From positions 1-5,191 of the forward strand of contig CAMEWZ010000123.1 in the NCBI GenBank assembly GCA_945946745.1: 5,191 nt of DNA, in the 5' to 3' direction. Every line of letters begins with the position of its first letter. The stretch's first letter is position 1. This document shows positions 1 through 5,191 of this stretch, piece after piece. The notes below the pieces were generated by a model that had not been told where the DNA came from, did not search any database, and saw only the letters and a program-made list of their open reading frames with translations. A program made the position numbers and the translations under genes. This DNA is from an uncultured Clostridia bacterium (GTDB lineage: Bacteria > Bacillota > Clostridia > Oscillospirales > Oscillospiraceae).

Positions 1-1502
1 TCACCGACGCCCTGCAGGGCAACCTGGACGAGTTCAACCCCATCTACATGATGGCGGACTCCGGCGCCCGTGGTTCTATGGCTCAGATCCGTCAGCTGGC
101 CGGTATGCGCGGCTTGATGGCCGATACCGCCGGACGTACCATTGAGATTCCTGTTAAGGCCAACTTCCGTGAGGGCCTGTCTGTTCTGGAGTACTTCATC
201 TCCTCCAGAGGCGCCCGGAAGGGCATGACCGATACCGCCCTGCGTACCGCCGACTCCGGTTACTTGACCCGCCGAATGGTGGACGTTTCCCAGGATGTGA
301 TCATCCGGGAGCACAACTGCGGCACCGAGAACGGCATCTGGGTTGGCGCTGTCTACGACAAGAACGGCGATGTCATCGATACCTTCGGCAACCGCATCCG
401 GGGCCGTTATCCCGTCCACGATGTGCTGCATCCTGTTACCGGGGAGCTGCTGCACTCCAAGGACGTGATGATGATGCCTGAGGACGCCGAGAAGTTCGAG
501 AAGGCTGGCATCAATAAGATTTATATCCGCACCATTCTGGGCTGCCACGCCCGGGTGGGCGTGTGCGCCAAGTGCTATGGCATGAACCTGGCCACCTCCA
601 AGGAAGTGGATCTGGGCGAGGCTGTCGGCATCATCGCCGCCCAGTCCATCGGCGAACCCGGTACCCAGCTGACCATGCGTACCTTCCACTCCGGCGGCGT
701 TGCGGGTGACGATATCACCCAGGGTCTGCCCCGAGTCGAAGAACTGTTCGAGGCCCGCCGTCCCAAGAAGATGGCCCAGATCTCCGAGATCACCGGTGTG
801 GTCAGCATTGACGATACCCACCGTACCGCCCTGCGTAACATCACCGTCACCGCCGACGACGGCGAGGTGAAGGTCTACCAGGTGCCCTACTCCGTGGGCT
901 TGAAGGTTGCCCACGGCAAGGTGGTTCAGAAGGGCGAGCCCATCACCGACGGCGCCCTGTATCCCCAGGACGTGCTGCGGATCTCCGGCGTGGAGGCTGT
1001 CCAGGATTACCTGGTGCAGTCCGTCCAGGCGGTGTACCGCCAGCAGGGCGTGGAAATCAACGACAAGCACATCGAGGTCATCATCCGTCAGATGATGCGC
1101 CAGGTTCGCATCGAGGATCCCGGCGACACCGCGCTGCTCACCGGCAGCACCGTGGACACCTTCGAGTTTGAGGATGCCAACGCGGAGATCCAGCGCCGTA
1201 TTGACGCCGGTGAGACCGAACTGCGGAAGGCGGAGTCCAGCGCCGTGCTGCTGGGCATTACCAAGGCCGCTCTGGCCACCGATTCCTTCCTGTCCGCCGC
1301 CTCCTTCCAGGAGACCACCAAGGTTTTGACCGACGCCGCCATCAAGGGCAAGGTTGACCACCTGGTTGGCTTGAAGGAGAACGTGCTGATCGGTAAGCTG
1401 ATCCCCGCTGGCTCCGGCTTGATGGCCTACCGGGACTACCAGCCCGGTGCCACCCCCGCAAGCCGTCTGCCTGAGGAAATGATGGAGAACGCGCTGAATT
1501 AA
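1..1502 (+). CDS. rpoC: DNA-directed RNA polymerase subunit beta-prime, C-terminal part (5' end outside window)
   Basis: This is the catalytic beta-prime subunit of RNA polymerase. The reading frame is open from the window edge (first whole codon at base 3) to TAA at 1500-1502, so 499 residues are visible, roughly the last 40% of a usual Firmicute RpoC. In order: the conserved MADSGARGS / RQLAGMRGLM block (about 51-120); the bridge helix with FREGL and GARKG (about 159-266); four cysteines of the second zinc site (codons at 318, 543, 564 and 573, the last two in CAKC); and the trigger loop starting at 618, with QSIGEPGTQLTMRTFH. After that histidine the chain runs straight on into GGVAGDDITQGLPRVEELFEAR, so the large SI3 insertion of Proteobacteria is absent, as expected for Firmicutes. 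The end (LLGITKA, then GSGLMAYR) is the usual RpoC C-terminus. The first ATG in the frame, at 48, is an internal methionine, not a start. rpoB is expected upstream, outside the window. Nothing looks degraded. Confidence 0.98.
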   Translation, partial: TDALQGNLDEFNPIYMMADSGARGSMAQIRQLAGMRGLMADTAGRTIEIPVKANFREGLSVLEYFISSRGARKGMTDTALRTADSGYLTRRMVDVSQDVIIREHNCGTENGIWVGAVYDKNGDVIDTFGNRIRGRYPVHDVLHPVTGELLHSKDVMMMPEDAEKFEKAGINKIYIRTILGCHARVGVCAKCYGMNLATSKEVDLGEAVGIIAAQSIGEPGTQLTMRTFHSGGVAGDDITQGLPRVEELFEARRPKKMAQISEITGVVSIDDTHRTALRNITVTADDGEVKVYQVPYSVGLKVAHGKVVQKGEPITDGALYPQDVLRISGVEAVQDYLVQSVQAVYRQQGVEINDKHIEVIIRQMMRQVRIEDPGDTALLTGSTVDTFEFEDANAEIQRRIDAGETELRKAESSAVLLGITKAALATDSFLSAASFQETTKVLTDAAIKGKVDHLVGLKENVLIGKLIPAGSGLMAYRDYQPGATPASRLPEEMMENALN

Positions 1503-1508
1503 TGCAAG

Positions 1509-1540
1509 AAGCCGCTACCGAAAATGGTAGCGGCTTTTTT
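1509..1540 (+). terminator. Intrinsic terminator of rpoC
   Basis: Six bases after the rpoC stop, AAGCCGCTACC (1509-1519) pairs perfectly with GGTAGCGGCTT (1526-1536) across a six-base loop (GAAAAT). The right arm runs into six T at 1535-1540. This is a textbook Rho-independent terminator for the rpoC transcript. Read on the minus strand, the same hairpin is followed only by TTCTTG, so it would be a weaker stop for the convergent glycosyltransferase gene, whose stop codon is about 40 bases away. No other terminator for that gene is visible. Confidence 0.93.
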
Positions 1541-1581
1541 GCGGAAGATAAGATTTTGGCCGTATGGGGATAACCAGGAGG

Positions 1582-2730
1582 TTATTCCAGATGGAAAGCC
1601 TGGGATAGCTGGGACAGTGCGACGTCCCAGGTATAGTGCGCCCGAAGCTGTTGACCGGCCAGTCTGGCGGCGGAATCTTGCCAGGCTGGGTCAGACAGCG
1701 CCTGAATGCAGGCCTCCGCCACGGTGTCCGGGGCCATATCCTTTAAAAGAATGCCGTAACGGTTATCCAGCAGCAGCTGGGGACTTCCGCCGGTGGCTGT
1801 GGTGATGATGGGACAACCCATCGCCGCCGCTTCTAGCACGGTGCAGGCGAAGCCCTCGCTGCGGCTGGGCAGGCAGAAAAGGTCAGCCTGTTGCAAAAGC
1901 GCCAGCACATCCCCATACGCCTGTCCGCCCAGAAGAAATACCCCTTCCGGCGGCCGGGACTGGTGCTTTTCGAACAGAGGCCCATCTCCGGCCATCAGCA
2001 GCCAGGCGTTGGGATGGACTTCCCGGATTCGGGGCATGGCGGACAGCATGGACTCCACGCCTTTTTCCGGAATCATCCGCCCGACAAAGGCAAGAATGCG
2101 GTCATCCGAGGAAAGCCCCAGCCGCTGCCGCCAGTCTGTGCCGGGGGAGACGGAGCGGGAAACCTCCTCGGGGTCAATGGCGTTGGTGATAATCCCCTTT
2201 CCGGAGATGGAAAAATTGGACAGCCATTGAACAGCGGCGCTGGACACCCCGTAAAAATCGGAACAAAAATGATGGCACAGCCGGGCGGCGATATGCTCAT
2301 ACAGCTTTCCCGCAAGCACCAGGGGCTTGCTGCCGGTCATCAGCCAGGCAGAACCGTGGTTGATCAGAATGCGGGGGATTTTCCTCTTGCCGGCCCGGCT
2401 TGCGGCATACATGCTCAGCGGATAAAAGTAGGTGTTGATAACGCAAAAGTCGATTTTTTGCGACCAGAGCTTCTTGGCAAGACGGTGAAATTCTCCGGTG
2501 GGCTTCAGCAGAGGGAGGCGTCCGTGGAGAAAGCGCCAGCTGGGAAAACGGTAGATTTCGATACCCTCCGGATCGGTTTCCCAGGCGGGCAGACCAGGTA
2601 AGGCGCTGGTGGCGACGATGACCCGGTTCCCTTGCTGGAGCAGGCGTTTGGCCAGATTGTAGGTATACCGCTCCACCCCACCGGCGGTAGGCAGATATTG
2701 GGCGGAGAAAAATAGAAATGTATGGCCCAT
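1582..2730 (-). CDS. GT4-family (GT-B fold) glycosyltransferase
   Basis: A retaining glycosyltransferase of the GT4 / 'glycosyltransferase group 1' type, 382 aa, near the usual length. It would transfer a sugar from a nucleotide-sugar donor. No signal peptide or clear membrane segment is seen, so it is probably cytosolic or peripheral on the inner membrane face. The N-terminal Rossmann half carries the acceptor-side GGVERYTYNLAK motif (residues 17-28). The C-terminal donor half has the phosphate-binding GRMIPEKG (217-224, R218 and K223), then AGDGP (247-251), and the EX7E motif in SEGFACTVLEAA (E292 and E300). The start at 2730 is chosen because AGGAGG lies six bases upstream and the protein begins directly with the first beta strand. 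The frame stays open to an ATG at 2796, but that one lies inside a hairpin repeat and has no ribosome binding site. The gene is alone, convergent with rpoC, so context does not reveal the substrate. Exopolysaccharide, cell-wall glycan or glycolipid synthesis are all possible. Confidence 0.92.
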   Translation of the reverse strand: MGHTFLFFSAQYLPTAGGVERYTYNLAKRLLQQGNRVIVATSALPGLPAWETDPEGIEIYRFPSWRFLHGRLPLLKPTGEFHRLAKKLWSQKIDFCVINTYFYPLSMYAASRAGKRKIPRILINHGSAWLMTGSKPLVLAGKLYEHIAARLCHHFCSDFYGVSSAAVQWLSNFSISGKGIITNAIDPEEVSRSVSPGTDWRQRLGLSSDDRILAFVGRMIPEKGVESMLSAMPRIREVHPNAWLLMAGDGPLFEKHQSRPPEGVFLLGGQAYGDVLALLQQADLFCLPSRSEGFACTVLEAAAMGCPIITTATGGSPQLLLDNRYGILLKDMAPDTVAEACIQALSDPAWQDSAARLAGQQLRAHYTWDVALSQLSQAFHLE

Positions 2731-2736
2731 GGCGTT

Positions 2737-2742
2737 CCTCCT
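2737..2742 (-). promoter_or_regulatory. Ribosome binding site fixing the glycosyltransferase start
   Basis: The minus strand reads AGGAGG six bases before ATG at 2730, a perfect Shine-Dalgarno at ideal spacing. This rules against the 22-residue longer start at 2796. Confidence 0.88.
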
Positions 2743-2780
2743 GGTTGCGAGAATCCTGTTTCCCGAAAAATTCTTACCAT

Positions 2781-2928
2781 AATGCGTACGGAACAACGCA
2801 AAACGCTTTGAAAGCCAAGGCTTTCAAGCCTTTCGTGCGTTGTTCTGGCGCAAGGTTTTGTGGGATTTCCCACAAAACCCTTGCACCTACCAAATGGCAT
2901 GGTGCGCCATGCCATTTGGATACGCATT
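2781..2928. repeat. Three-hairpin palindromic element A (outer stem enclosing three stems)
   Basis: An outer perfect 8-bp stem, AATGCGTA (2781-2788) with TACGCATT (2921-2928), encloses three consecutive hairpins. Hairpin 1 (2791-2845) has GAACAACGCA pairing with TGCGTTGTTC, and inside it TTGAAAGCC pairing with GGCTTTCAA around two A. Hairpin 2 (2850-2884) has 16 bp broken only by one bulged C (2880), with a TT apex. Hairpin 3 (2890-2919) has a perfect 13-bp stem with a TGCG loop. The fold resembles a cloverleaf but has none of the conserved features of a tRNA. Because the arms are palindromic, both strands fold the same way and the transcribed strand cannot be told. It lies 50 bases upstream of the glycosyltransferase start. 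It could be a non-autonomous mobile or REP-like repeat, a structured leader, or a small RNA. The arms were traced base by base; the function is unknown. Confidence 0.85.
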
Positions 2929-2934
2929 GATTTC

Positions 2935-3033
2935 TGTCTGAATTCCATAAAAACGGTTATAAAGAGCCGTTTTTATGGAATTACGCACCGAACGGTGCGT
3001 GAATAAGCCGCTTTGCGGCTTATTCAGCAGACA
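2935..3033. repeat. Three-hairpin palindromic element B (second unit of the same design)
   Basis: Six bases after element A, an outer 6-bp stem TGTCTG (2935-2940) with CAGACA (3028-3033) again encloses three hairpins. Hairpin 1 (2941-2982) has a perfect 16-bp stem from AATTCCATAAAAACGG, with a ten-base loop. Hairpin 2 (2983-3000) is ACGCACCG / CGGTGCGT with an AA apex. Hairpin 3 (3001-3025) is GAATAAGCCGC / GCGGCTTATTC with a TTT loop. The three hairpins abut with no spacer at all. The sequences differ from element A, so the shared trait is the architecture, not the bases. An alternative pairing, CTGAA (2938-2942) with TTCAG (3023-3027), competes with the outer stem. Confidence 0.82.
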
Positions 3034-3041
3034 TTATATAG

Positions 3042-3068
3042 TTTACCACTTTTTCCTGTGGTGGTAAA
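3042..3068. repeat. Inverted repeat TTTACCAC / GTGGTAAA
   Basis: TTTACCAC (3042-3049) and GTGGTAAA (3061-3068) form a perfect 8-bp stem with an 11-base loop. It sits between the hairpin elements and the terminator of the PH-domain gene. There is no T-run after either arm that would make it a terminator. It could be an operator, or just the edge of the hairpin block. Bases 3069-3110 hold nothing recognisable. Confidence 0.5.
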
Positions 3069-3110
3069 GGGTTCCGGGTTGGAAAATTGAAAACAATTGG
3101 TTAACATCTG

Positions 3111-3145
3111 AAAACCGGCAGGACGCTTCCGCGTCCTGCCGGTTT
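3111..3145 (-). terminator. Intrinsic terminator of the PH-domain gene
   Basis: A perfect 15-bp stem, AAACCGGCAGGACGC (3112-3126) with its complement at 3131-3145. On the minus strand it starts two bases after the stop codon of the PH-domain gene, has a GGAA (GNRA-type) loop and ends in four T. The stable loop type and the gene order favour the minus strand. The T-run is short, so efficiency may rest on the very strong stem. Confidence 0.85.
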
Positions 3146-3146
3146 G

Positions 3147-3548
3147 TTAATTGTCATCGTCCATATCATCTGGGACGCCGTCGCCGTCGGCATCGGTGGT
3201 CATCACCTCGCCGAAACGAACCCGGCGCTTGATTTTGGTCTCCTCCACCTGCTGGTGGATCAGCTCCTTGACGAAAATGGGATCCTTAATGTTTTTCAGC
3301 ACCAGGGTGGGCATGGTCTTGTCGGAGGAAATCACCCGCACCGTACCCACACCGAAAATCCGCTGCCACAGCGTACGGCTGGTGTCGATATCCCGCACCC
3401 GGTACAGCAGAATTTCATCATCCCGGATATTCAGAAAGCCCACCGAGGTAAACAGGCGATCCTCGGATAGACTGTAGCGGGTGAAGCTGATGGGCAGACC
3501 CAAATGCCGTTTCCGATCCTGCCATAGATAATCAATGTGGATGGACAT
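3147..3548 (-). CDS. Bacterial PH-domain protein (bPH2-like) with acidic calcium-loop-like tail
   Basis: A 133-aa soluble protein with no signal peptide or membrane segment. Residues about 7-100 match the bacterial pleckstrin-homology pattern as recognised by eye: WQDRKRHLGLPISFTRYSL (9-27), a GFLNIRDDEILLYRVRDID block (37-55), then RIFGVGTVRVISSD (63-76) and LKNIKDP (84-90). Small stand-alone PH proteins of this kind occur in Clostridia without a known role; bacterial PH domains are thought to support protein-protein or membrane-linked assembly. The last 17 residues (TTDADGDGVPDDMDDDN) are strongly acidic and contain DADGDG (D119, D121, D123), the spacing of an EF-hand or thrombospondin-3 calcium loop. 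The start at 3548 is set by AAAGGAGG eight bases upstream. The gene lies 118 bases downstream of spoIVA on the same strand but has its own promoter and terminator, so it can act as a single-gene unit. The domain call is fairly sure; the function is unknown. Confidence 0.85.
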   Translation of the reverse strand: MSIHIDYLWQDRKRHLGLPISFTRYSLSEDRLFTSVGFLNIRDDEILLYRVRDIDTSRTLWQRIFGVGTVRVISSDKTMPTLVLKNIKDPIFVKELIHQQVEETKIKRRVRFGEVMTTDADGDGVPDDMDDDN

Positions 3549-3556
3549 GGAGCACT

Positions 3557-3564
3557 CCTCCTTT
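3557..3564 (-). promoter_or_regulatory. Ribosome binding site of the PH-domain gene
   Basis: AAAGGAGG on the minus strand, eight bases before ATG at 3548, confirms that start. Confidence 0.85.
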
Positions 3565-3575
3565 GGTTTTTCTTT

Positions 3576-3604
3576 ATTCTACCCCGGCAAGGAACAATTG
3601 TCAA
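3576..3604 (-). promoter_or_regulatory. SigA-type promoter of the PH-domain gene
   Basis: On the minus strand, a perfect -35 TTGACA (3604-3599) is followed by exactly 17 bases and a -10 TAGAAT (3581-3576), one base from consensus. Transcription should begin near 3569, giving a leader of about 20 bases that carries the ribosome binding site. This is a strong vegetative promoter and implies that the gene does not depend on the spoIVA transcript. Confidence 0.85.
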
Positions 3605-3645
3605 GAGAGTGTGGCGTTGTGGATACCGTTTCCCCCACCAGACAG

Positions 3646-3667
3646 CTCCACACTTCAAACTCCACAC
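3646..3667 (-). repeat. Direct repeat upstream of the PH-domain promoter
   Basis: GTGTGGAG occurs twice on the minus strand (3667-3660 and 3653-3646), separated by six bases. The first copy starts at the last base of the spoIVA stop codon. The pair lies about 40-60 bases upstream of the -35 box, where an activator could bind. It may equally be chance in a G-rich stretch. No intrinsic terminator for spoIVA is visible in 3605-3666. Confidence 0.4.
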
Positions 3668-5130
3668 TATAGAATGAGGCAGATCAGCCCCGTGGCGCCC
3701 TCGTTGACGATCCGGGTCAGTGTCCCCCGGAATTTTCCACGCACATCCTCCGGCAGCTGCACCAGCTTGGCCGTCAGCCCCTCCTGGATCAGATCGTACA
3801 CGGATTTTCCGAAAATATTGCTCTGCCAGAGTTTTTCTGGATCCTCTCCGGTCAGCTGGGCGATCAGATCCCGGGACTGCTTTTCGTCCCCCACCATGGG
3901 GCTGATTTCCGTGTCGATGTCCACCCGGATCATGTGAATGGAGGGAGCGCCTGCTTTCAGCTTCACCCCGTAGGCCCCGCCCTTTCGGATGACCTCCGGC
4001 TTTTCCAGCTTCATTTCCCCGGCGTCCGGCAGAACCACCCCGTAGCCCGTGGCCTTCACGGCGGACAGGGCATCGGAAATTTTGTCGTACTCCTGCTTGA
4101 CTTGCGCCAACTCCATCAACAGCGACAGCAGCTGGGCATCATTTTCGATGGGCATTCCCGCCTTGGCGCTTAAGATTTCATAGTACAGCTTTTCCGGCAG
4201 CACGATGGCACAGCTGACCGTCCCCGTGCCCAGATCGACCCCCCGCAGGGTATAGTCCTGCACCGGCTCCAGCTCCCGTAAGGTAGACAAAACCGCCTCC
4301 GCCTGGCCCAGACTGGTGATCTGTTCCGCCCGCTGAAGCAGCCCCTGGTACAGGGCGCTTTTCACAGGATGCTCCGGCTCCAGGGCATCCAGCCACCGGG
4401 GCAGATAGATCCGCAGCTGTCCCATGGGGAAGGTATACAGCAGGGCTTTCAGCAGGCGGGTGATTCCCTCTTGATCCAGGCTCTGGCAGTCGCAGACCAG
4501 GGCCTCCACCCCGAATTTTTCCCGCAGCTCCTTCCGGACGCTGGCCGCCGCCTCGCCGCCCGGCTCCCGGGAGTTGACCACCACCAGGTAGGGCTTCCCG
4601 GTTTTCTGCATGTCGGTGATGGCCTTTTCCTCCGCGGCCAGATAATCCTGCCGGGGGATGTCGGTGATGGTGCCGTCGGTGGTGACCACCAGGCCCAGGG
4701 TGCAGTGGCCCTCCATGACCTTTTTCGTCCCCAGCTCCGCCGCCTGGGTCATAGGAATCTCGTGGTCGAACCAGGGGGTGGTGACCATCCGGGGGGTACC
4801 GTCCTCCTCCGCCCCCACAGCCCCGGGCACCATGTAGCCCACGGAGTCGATAAACCGCACCCGCAGCCGGGTGGTGCCATCGGGGGAGATTTCCGCCGCC
4901 TCCTCGGGGATGAATTTCGGCTCCGAGGTCATAATGGTTTTCCCAGAGCCGCTTTGGGGCAGCTCATCCCTGGCCCGCTCCTTGCGATAGGGGTCGGCAA
5001 TGCCGGGGATCACCAGCTCCTCCATGACGCGCTTGATCAGGGTGGATTTTCCCGTGCGCACCGGCCCCACCACGCCCACATAAATATGACCGCCGGTTCG
5101 CGCGGCGATATCCGCGTAAATTTGCTCCAT
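3667..5130 (-). CDS. spoIVA: Stage IV sporulation protein A, spore coat morphogenetic ATPase
   Basis: SpoIVA binds and hydrolyses ATP and polymerises on the outer forespore membrane, forming the basement layer on which the coat is built. In Bacillus it is anchored by the small peptide SpoVM. The visible protein is 487 aa, close to the 492 aa of B. subtilis, and complete. The N-terminal TRAFAC-type P-loop domain has Walker A GPVRTGKS (22-29, K28), the family block ARDELPQSGSGKTIMTSEPKF (53-73) and Walker B with D95 in FIDSVGY (93-99). TDGTITDI and VVVNS follow; the classic NKxD base-specificity motif is not intact, as in other SpoIVA. The C-terminal half includes APSIHMIRVD and ends NEGATGLICLIL, very like the B. 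subtilis end that is needed for localisation. The start at 5130 is chosen because AGGAGG lies six bases upstream and the protein then begins MEQIYADIAARTGG, like relatives. In-frame ATGs at 5136 (touching the Shine-Dalgarno) and 5169 (no Shine-Dalgarno) are less likely. Confidence 0.98.
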   Translation of the reverse strand: MEQIYADIAARTGGHIYVGVVGPVRTGKSTLIKRVMEELVIPGIADPYRKERARDELPQSGSGKTIMTSEPKFIPEEAAEISPDGTTRLRVRFIDSVGYMVPGAVGAEEDGTPRMVTTPWFDHEIPMTQAAELGTKKVMEGHCTLGLVVTTDGTITDIPRQDYLAAEEKAITDMQKTGKPYLVVVNSREPGGEAAASVRKELREKFGVEALVCDCQSLDQEGITRLLKALLYTFPMGQLRIYLPRWLDALEPEHPVKSALYQGLLQRAEQITSLGQAEAVLSTLRELEPVQDYTLRGVDLGTGTVSCAIVLPEKLYYEILSAKAGMPIENDAQLLSLLMELAQVKQEYDKISDALSAVKATGYGVVLPDAGEMKLEKPEVIRKGGAYGVKLKAGAPSIHMIRVDIDTEISPMVGDEKQSRDLIAQLTGEDPEKLWQSNIFGKSVYDLIQEGLTAKLVQLPEDVRGKFRGTLTRIVNEGATGLICLIL

Positions 5131-5136
5131 AGCCAT

Positions 5137-5142
5137 CCTCCT
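5137..5142 (-). promoter_or_regulatory. spoIVA: Ribosome binding site fixing the spoIVA start
   Basis: AGGAGG on the minus strand, part of AAAAGGAGG (5145-5137), ends directly against an ATG at 5136 and lies six bases before the ATG at 5130. Only the second spacing is productive, so translation should start at 5130. Confidence 0.85.
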
Positions 5143-5146
5143 TTTC

Positions 5147-5167
5147 GGCAGGAGGAAGGCTCCTGCC
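5147..5167 (-). promoter_or_regulatory. Hairpin in the spoIVA leader, next to the ribosome binding site
   Basis: On the minus strand, GGCAGGAG (5167-5160) and CTCCTGCC (5154-5147) form a perfect 8-bp stem with a five-base CCTTC loop, ending one base before AAAAGGAGG. Its 3' arm and loop include TCCTCCT (5156-5150), which could instead pair with the Shine-Dalgarno (AGGAGGA, 5142-5136). The two folds exclude each other. The pairing is seen in the sequence; a regulatory role is inference. Confidence 0.45.
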
Positions 5168-5180
5168 ATGGGTTTACCAC

Positions 5181-5188
5181 AGGGTATG
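5181..5188 (-). promoter_or_regulatory. Possible sigma-E -10 box of spoIVA
   Basis: The minus strand reads CATACCCT (5188-5181), close to the Bacillus sigma-E -10 pattern CATACA-T with one mismatch. spoIVA is a mother-cell sigma-E gene in B. subtilis. Transcription would start near 5174, giving a leader of about 44 bases that begins just before the hairpin. The -35 region lies outside the window, so the promoter cannot be confirmed here. Confidence 0.35.
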
Positions 5189-5191
5189 TCC

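Noticed and set aside
1571..1605. AGGAGG followed by ATG (1591) on the plus strand after the rpoC terminator
   Set aside because: The ATG opens only five codons before a stop. It lies over the 3' end of the glycosyltransferase gene and looks like chance.
2781..2928. tRNA or T-box leader, because of the cloverleaf-like fold
   Set aside because: No acceptor CCA, no T-loop TTCGA-type sequence, no T-box antiterminator motif, and arms far too long with two- to four-base loops.
2718..2930. 70-aa plus-strand frame within the hairpin block
   Set aside because: Almost wholly made of the inverted repeats, no ribosome binding site, no recognisable protein features.
2505..2948. 147-aa minus-strand frame across the hairpin block into the glycosyltransferase gene
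   Set aside because: Its first third is translated palindrome sequence and the rest is an out-of-frame shadow of the glycosyltransferase. There is no ribosome binding site at its start.
2781..3033. CRISPR array
   Set aside because: The hairpins are all different. There are no repeated units of constant length with spacers and no cas genes.
3033..3061. Minus-strand TATAAT as a full promoter for the glycosyltransferase
   Set aside because: At 17 bases upstream the hexamer is CCACAG, far from TTGACA, and there is no extended -10 TG. It is kept only as a hint in the leader finding, not as a feature.
5172..5180. GTTTACCAC upstream of spoIVA, identical to 3041-3049
   Set aside because: A nine-base match about 2 kb away. 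The second site lacks the inverted partner that forms the hairpin at 3042-3068, so it is most likely chance.

Overview
The window comes from the chromosome of an endospore-forming Firmicute, most likely a GC-rich member of the Clostridia (Oscillospiraceae/Ruminococcaceae-like). The evidence is a complete spoIVA gene, found only in spore formers; an rpoC end that lacks the large SI3 insertion of proteobacterial trigger loops; strong AGGAGG ribosome binding sites; and coding DNA that is clearly above 50% G+C by eye (not counted). The family-level placement is inference.

Layout. (1) Bases 1-1502, plus strand: the last 499 codons of rpoC (RNA polymerase beta-prime), followed at once by a strong intrinsic terminator (1509-1540). 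(2) Bases 1582-2730, minus strand: a complete 382-aa GT4-type glycosyltransferase converging on rpoC. Its start is fixed by a perfect AGGAGG. (3) Bases 2731-3146: a 416-base stretch without a credible gene. It is packed with perfect or near-perfect inverted repeats, which fall into two consecutive units, each an outer stem enclosing three hairpins (2781-2928 and 2935-3033). A smaller hairpin (3042-3068) and the terminator of the next gene (3111-3145) follow. (4) Bases 3147-3548, minus strand: a 133-aa soluble bacterial PH-domain protein with an acidic, calcium-loop-like C-terminal tail. It has its own near-consensus vegetative promoter (TTGACA-17-TAGAAT). (5) Bases 3667-5130, minus strand: complete spoIVA (487 aa), the ATPase that builds the basement layer of the spore coat. 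A short structured leader and a possible sigma-E -10 box lie just upstream.

How the genes work together. rpoC is core transcription machinery and shows no functional link to the minus-strand genes. spoIVA should be switched on in the mother cell during sporulation. The PH-domain gene lies downstream on the same strand, but its own SigA-type promoter suggests expression outside sporulation too. No terminator is visible between the two, so read-through from spoIVA is possible. The glycosyltransferase stands alone, separated by the hairpin block, and its substrate cannot be told from sequence. The most unusual part of the window is the hairpin block. It looks like a repeat or MITE-like element, or a structured RNA, rather than a normal intergenic spacer.
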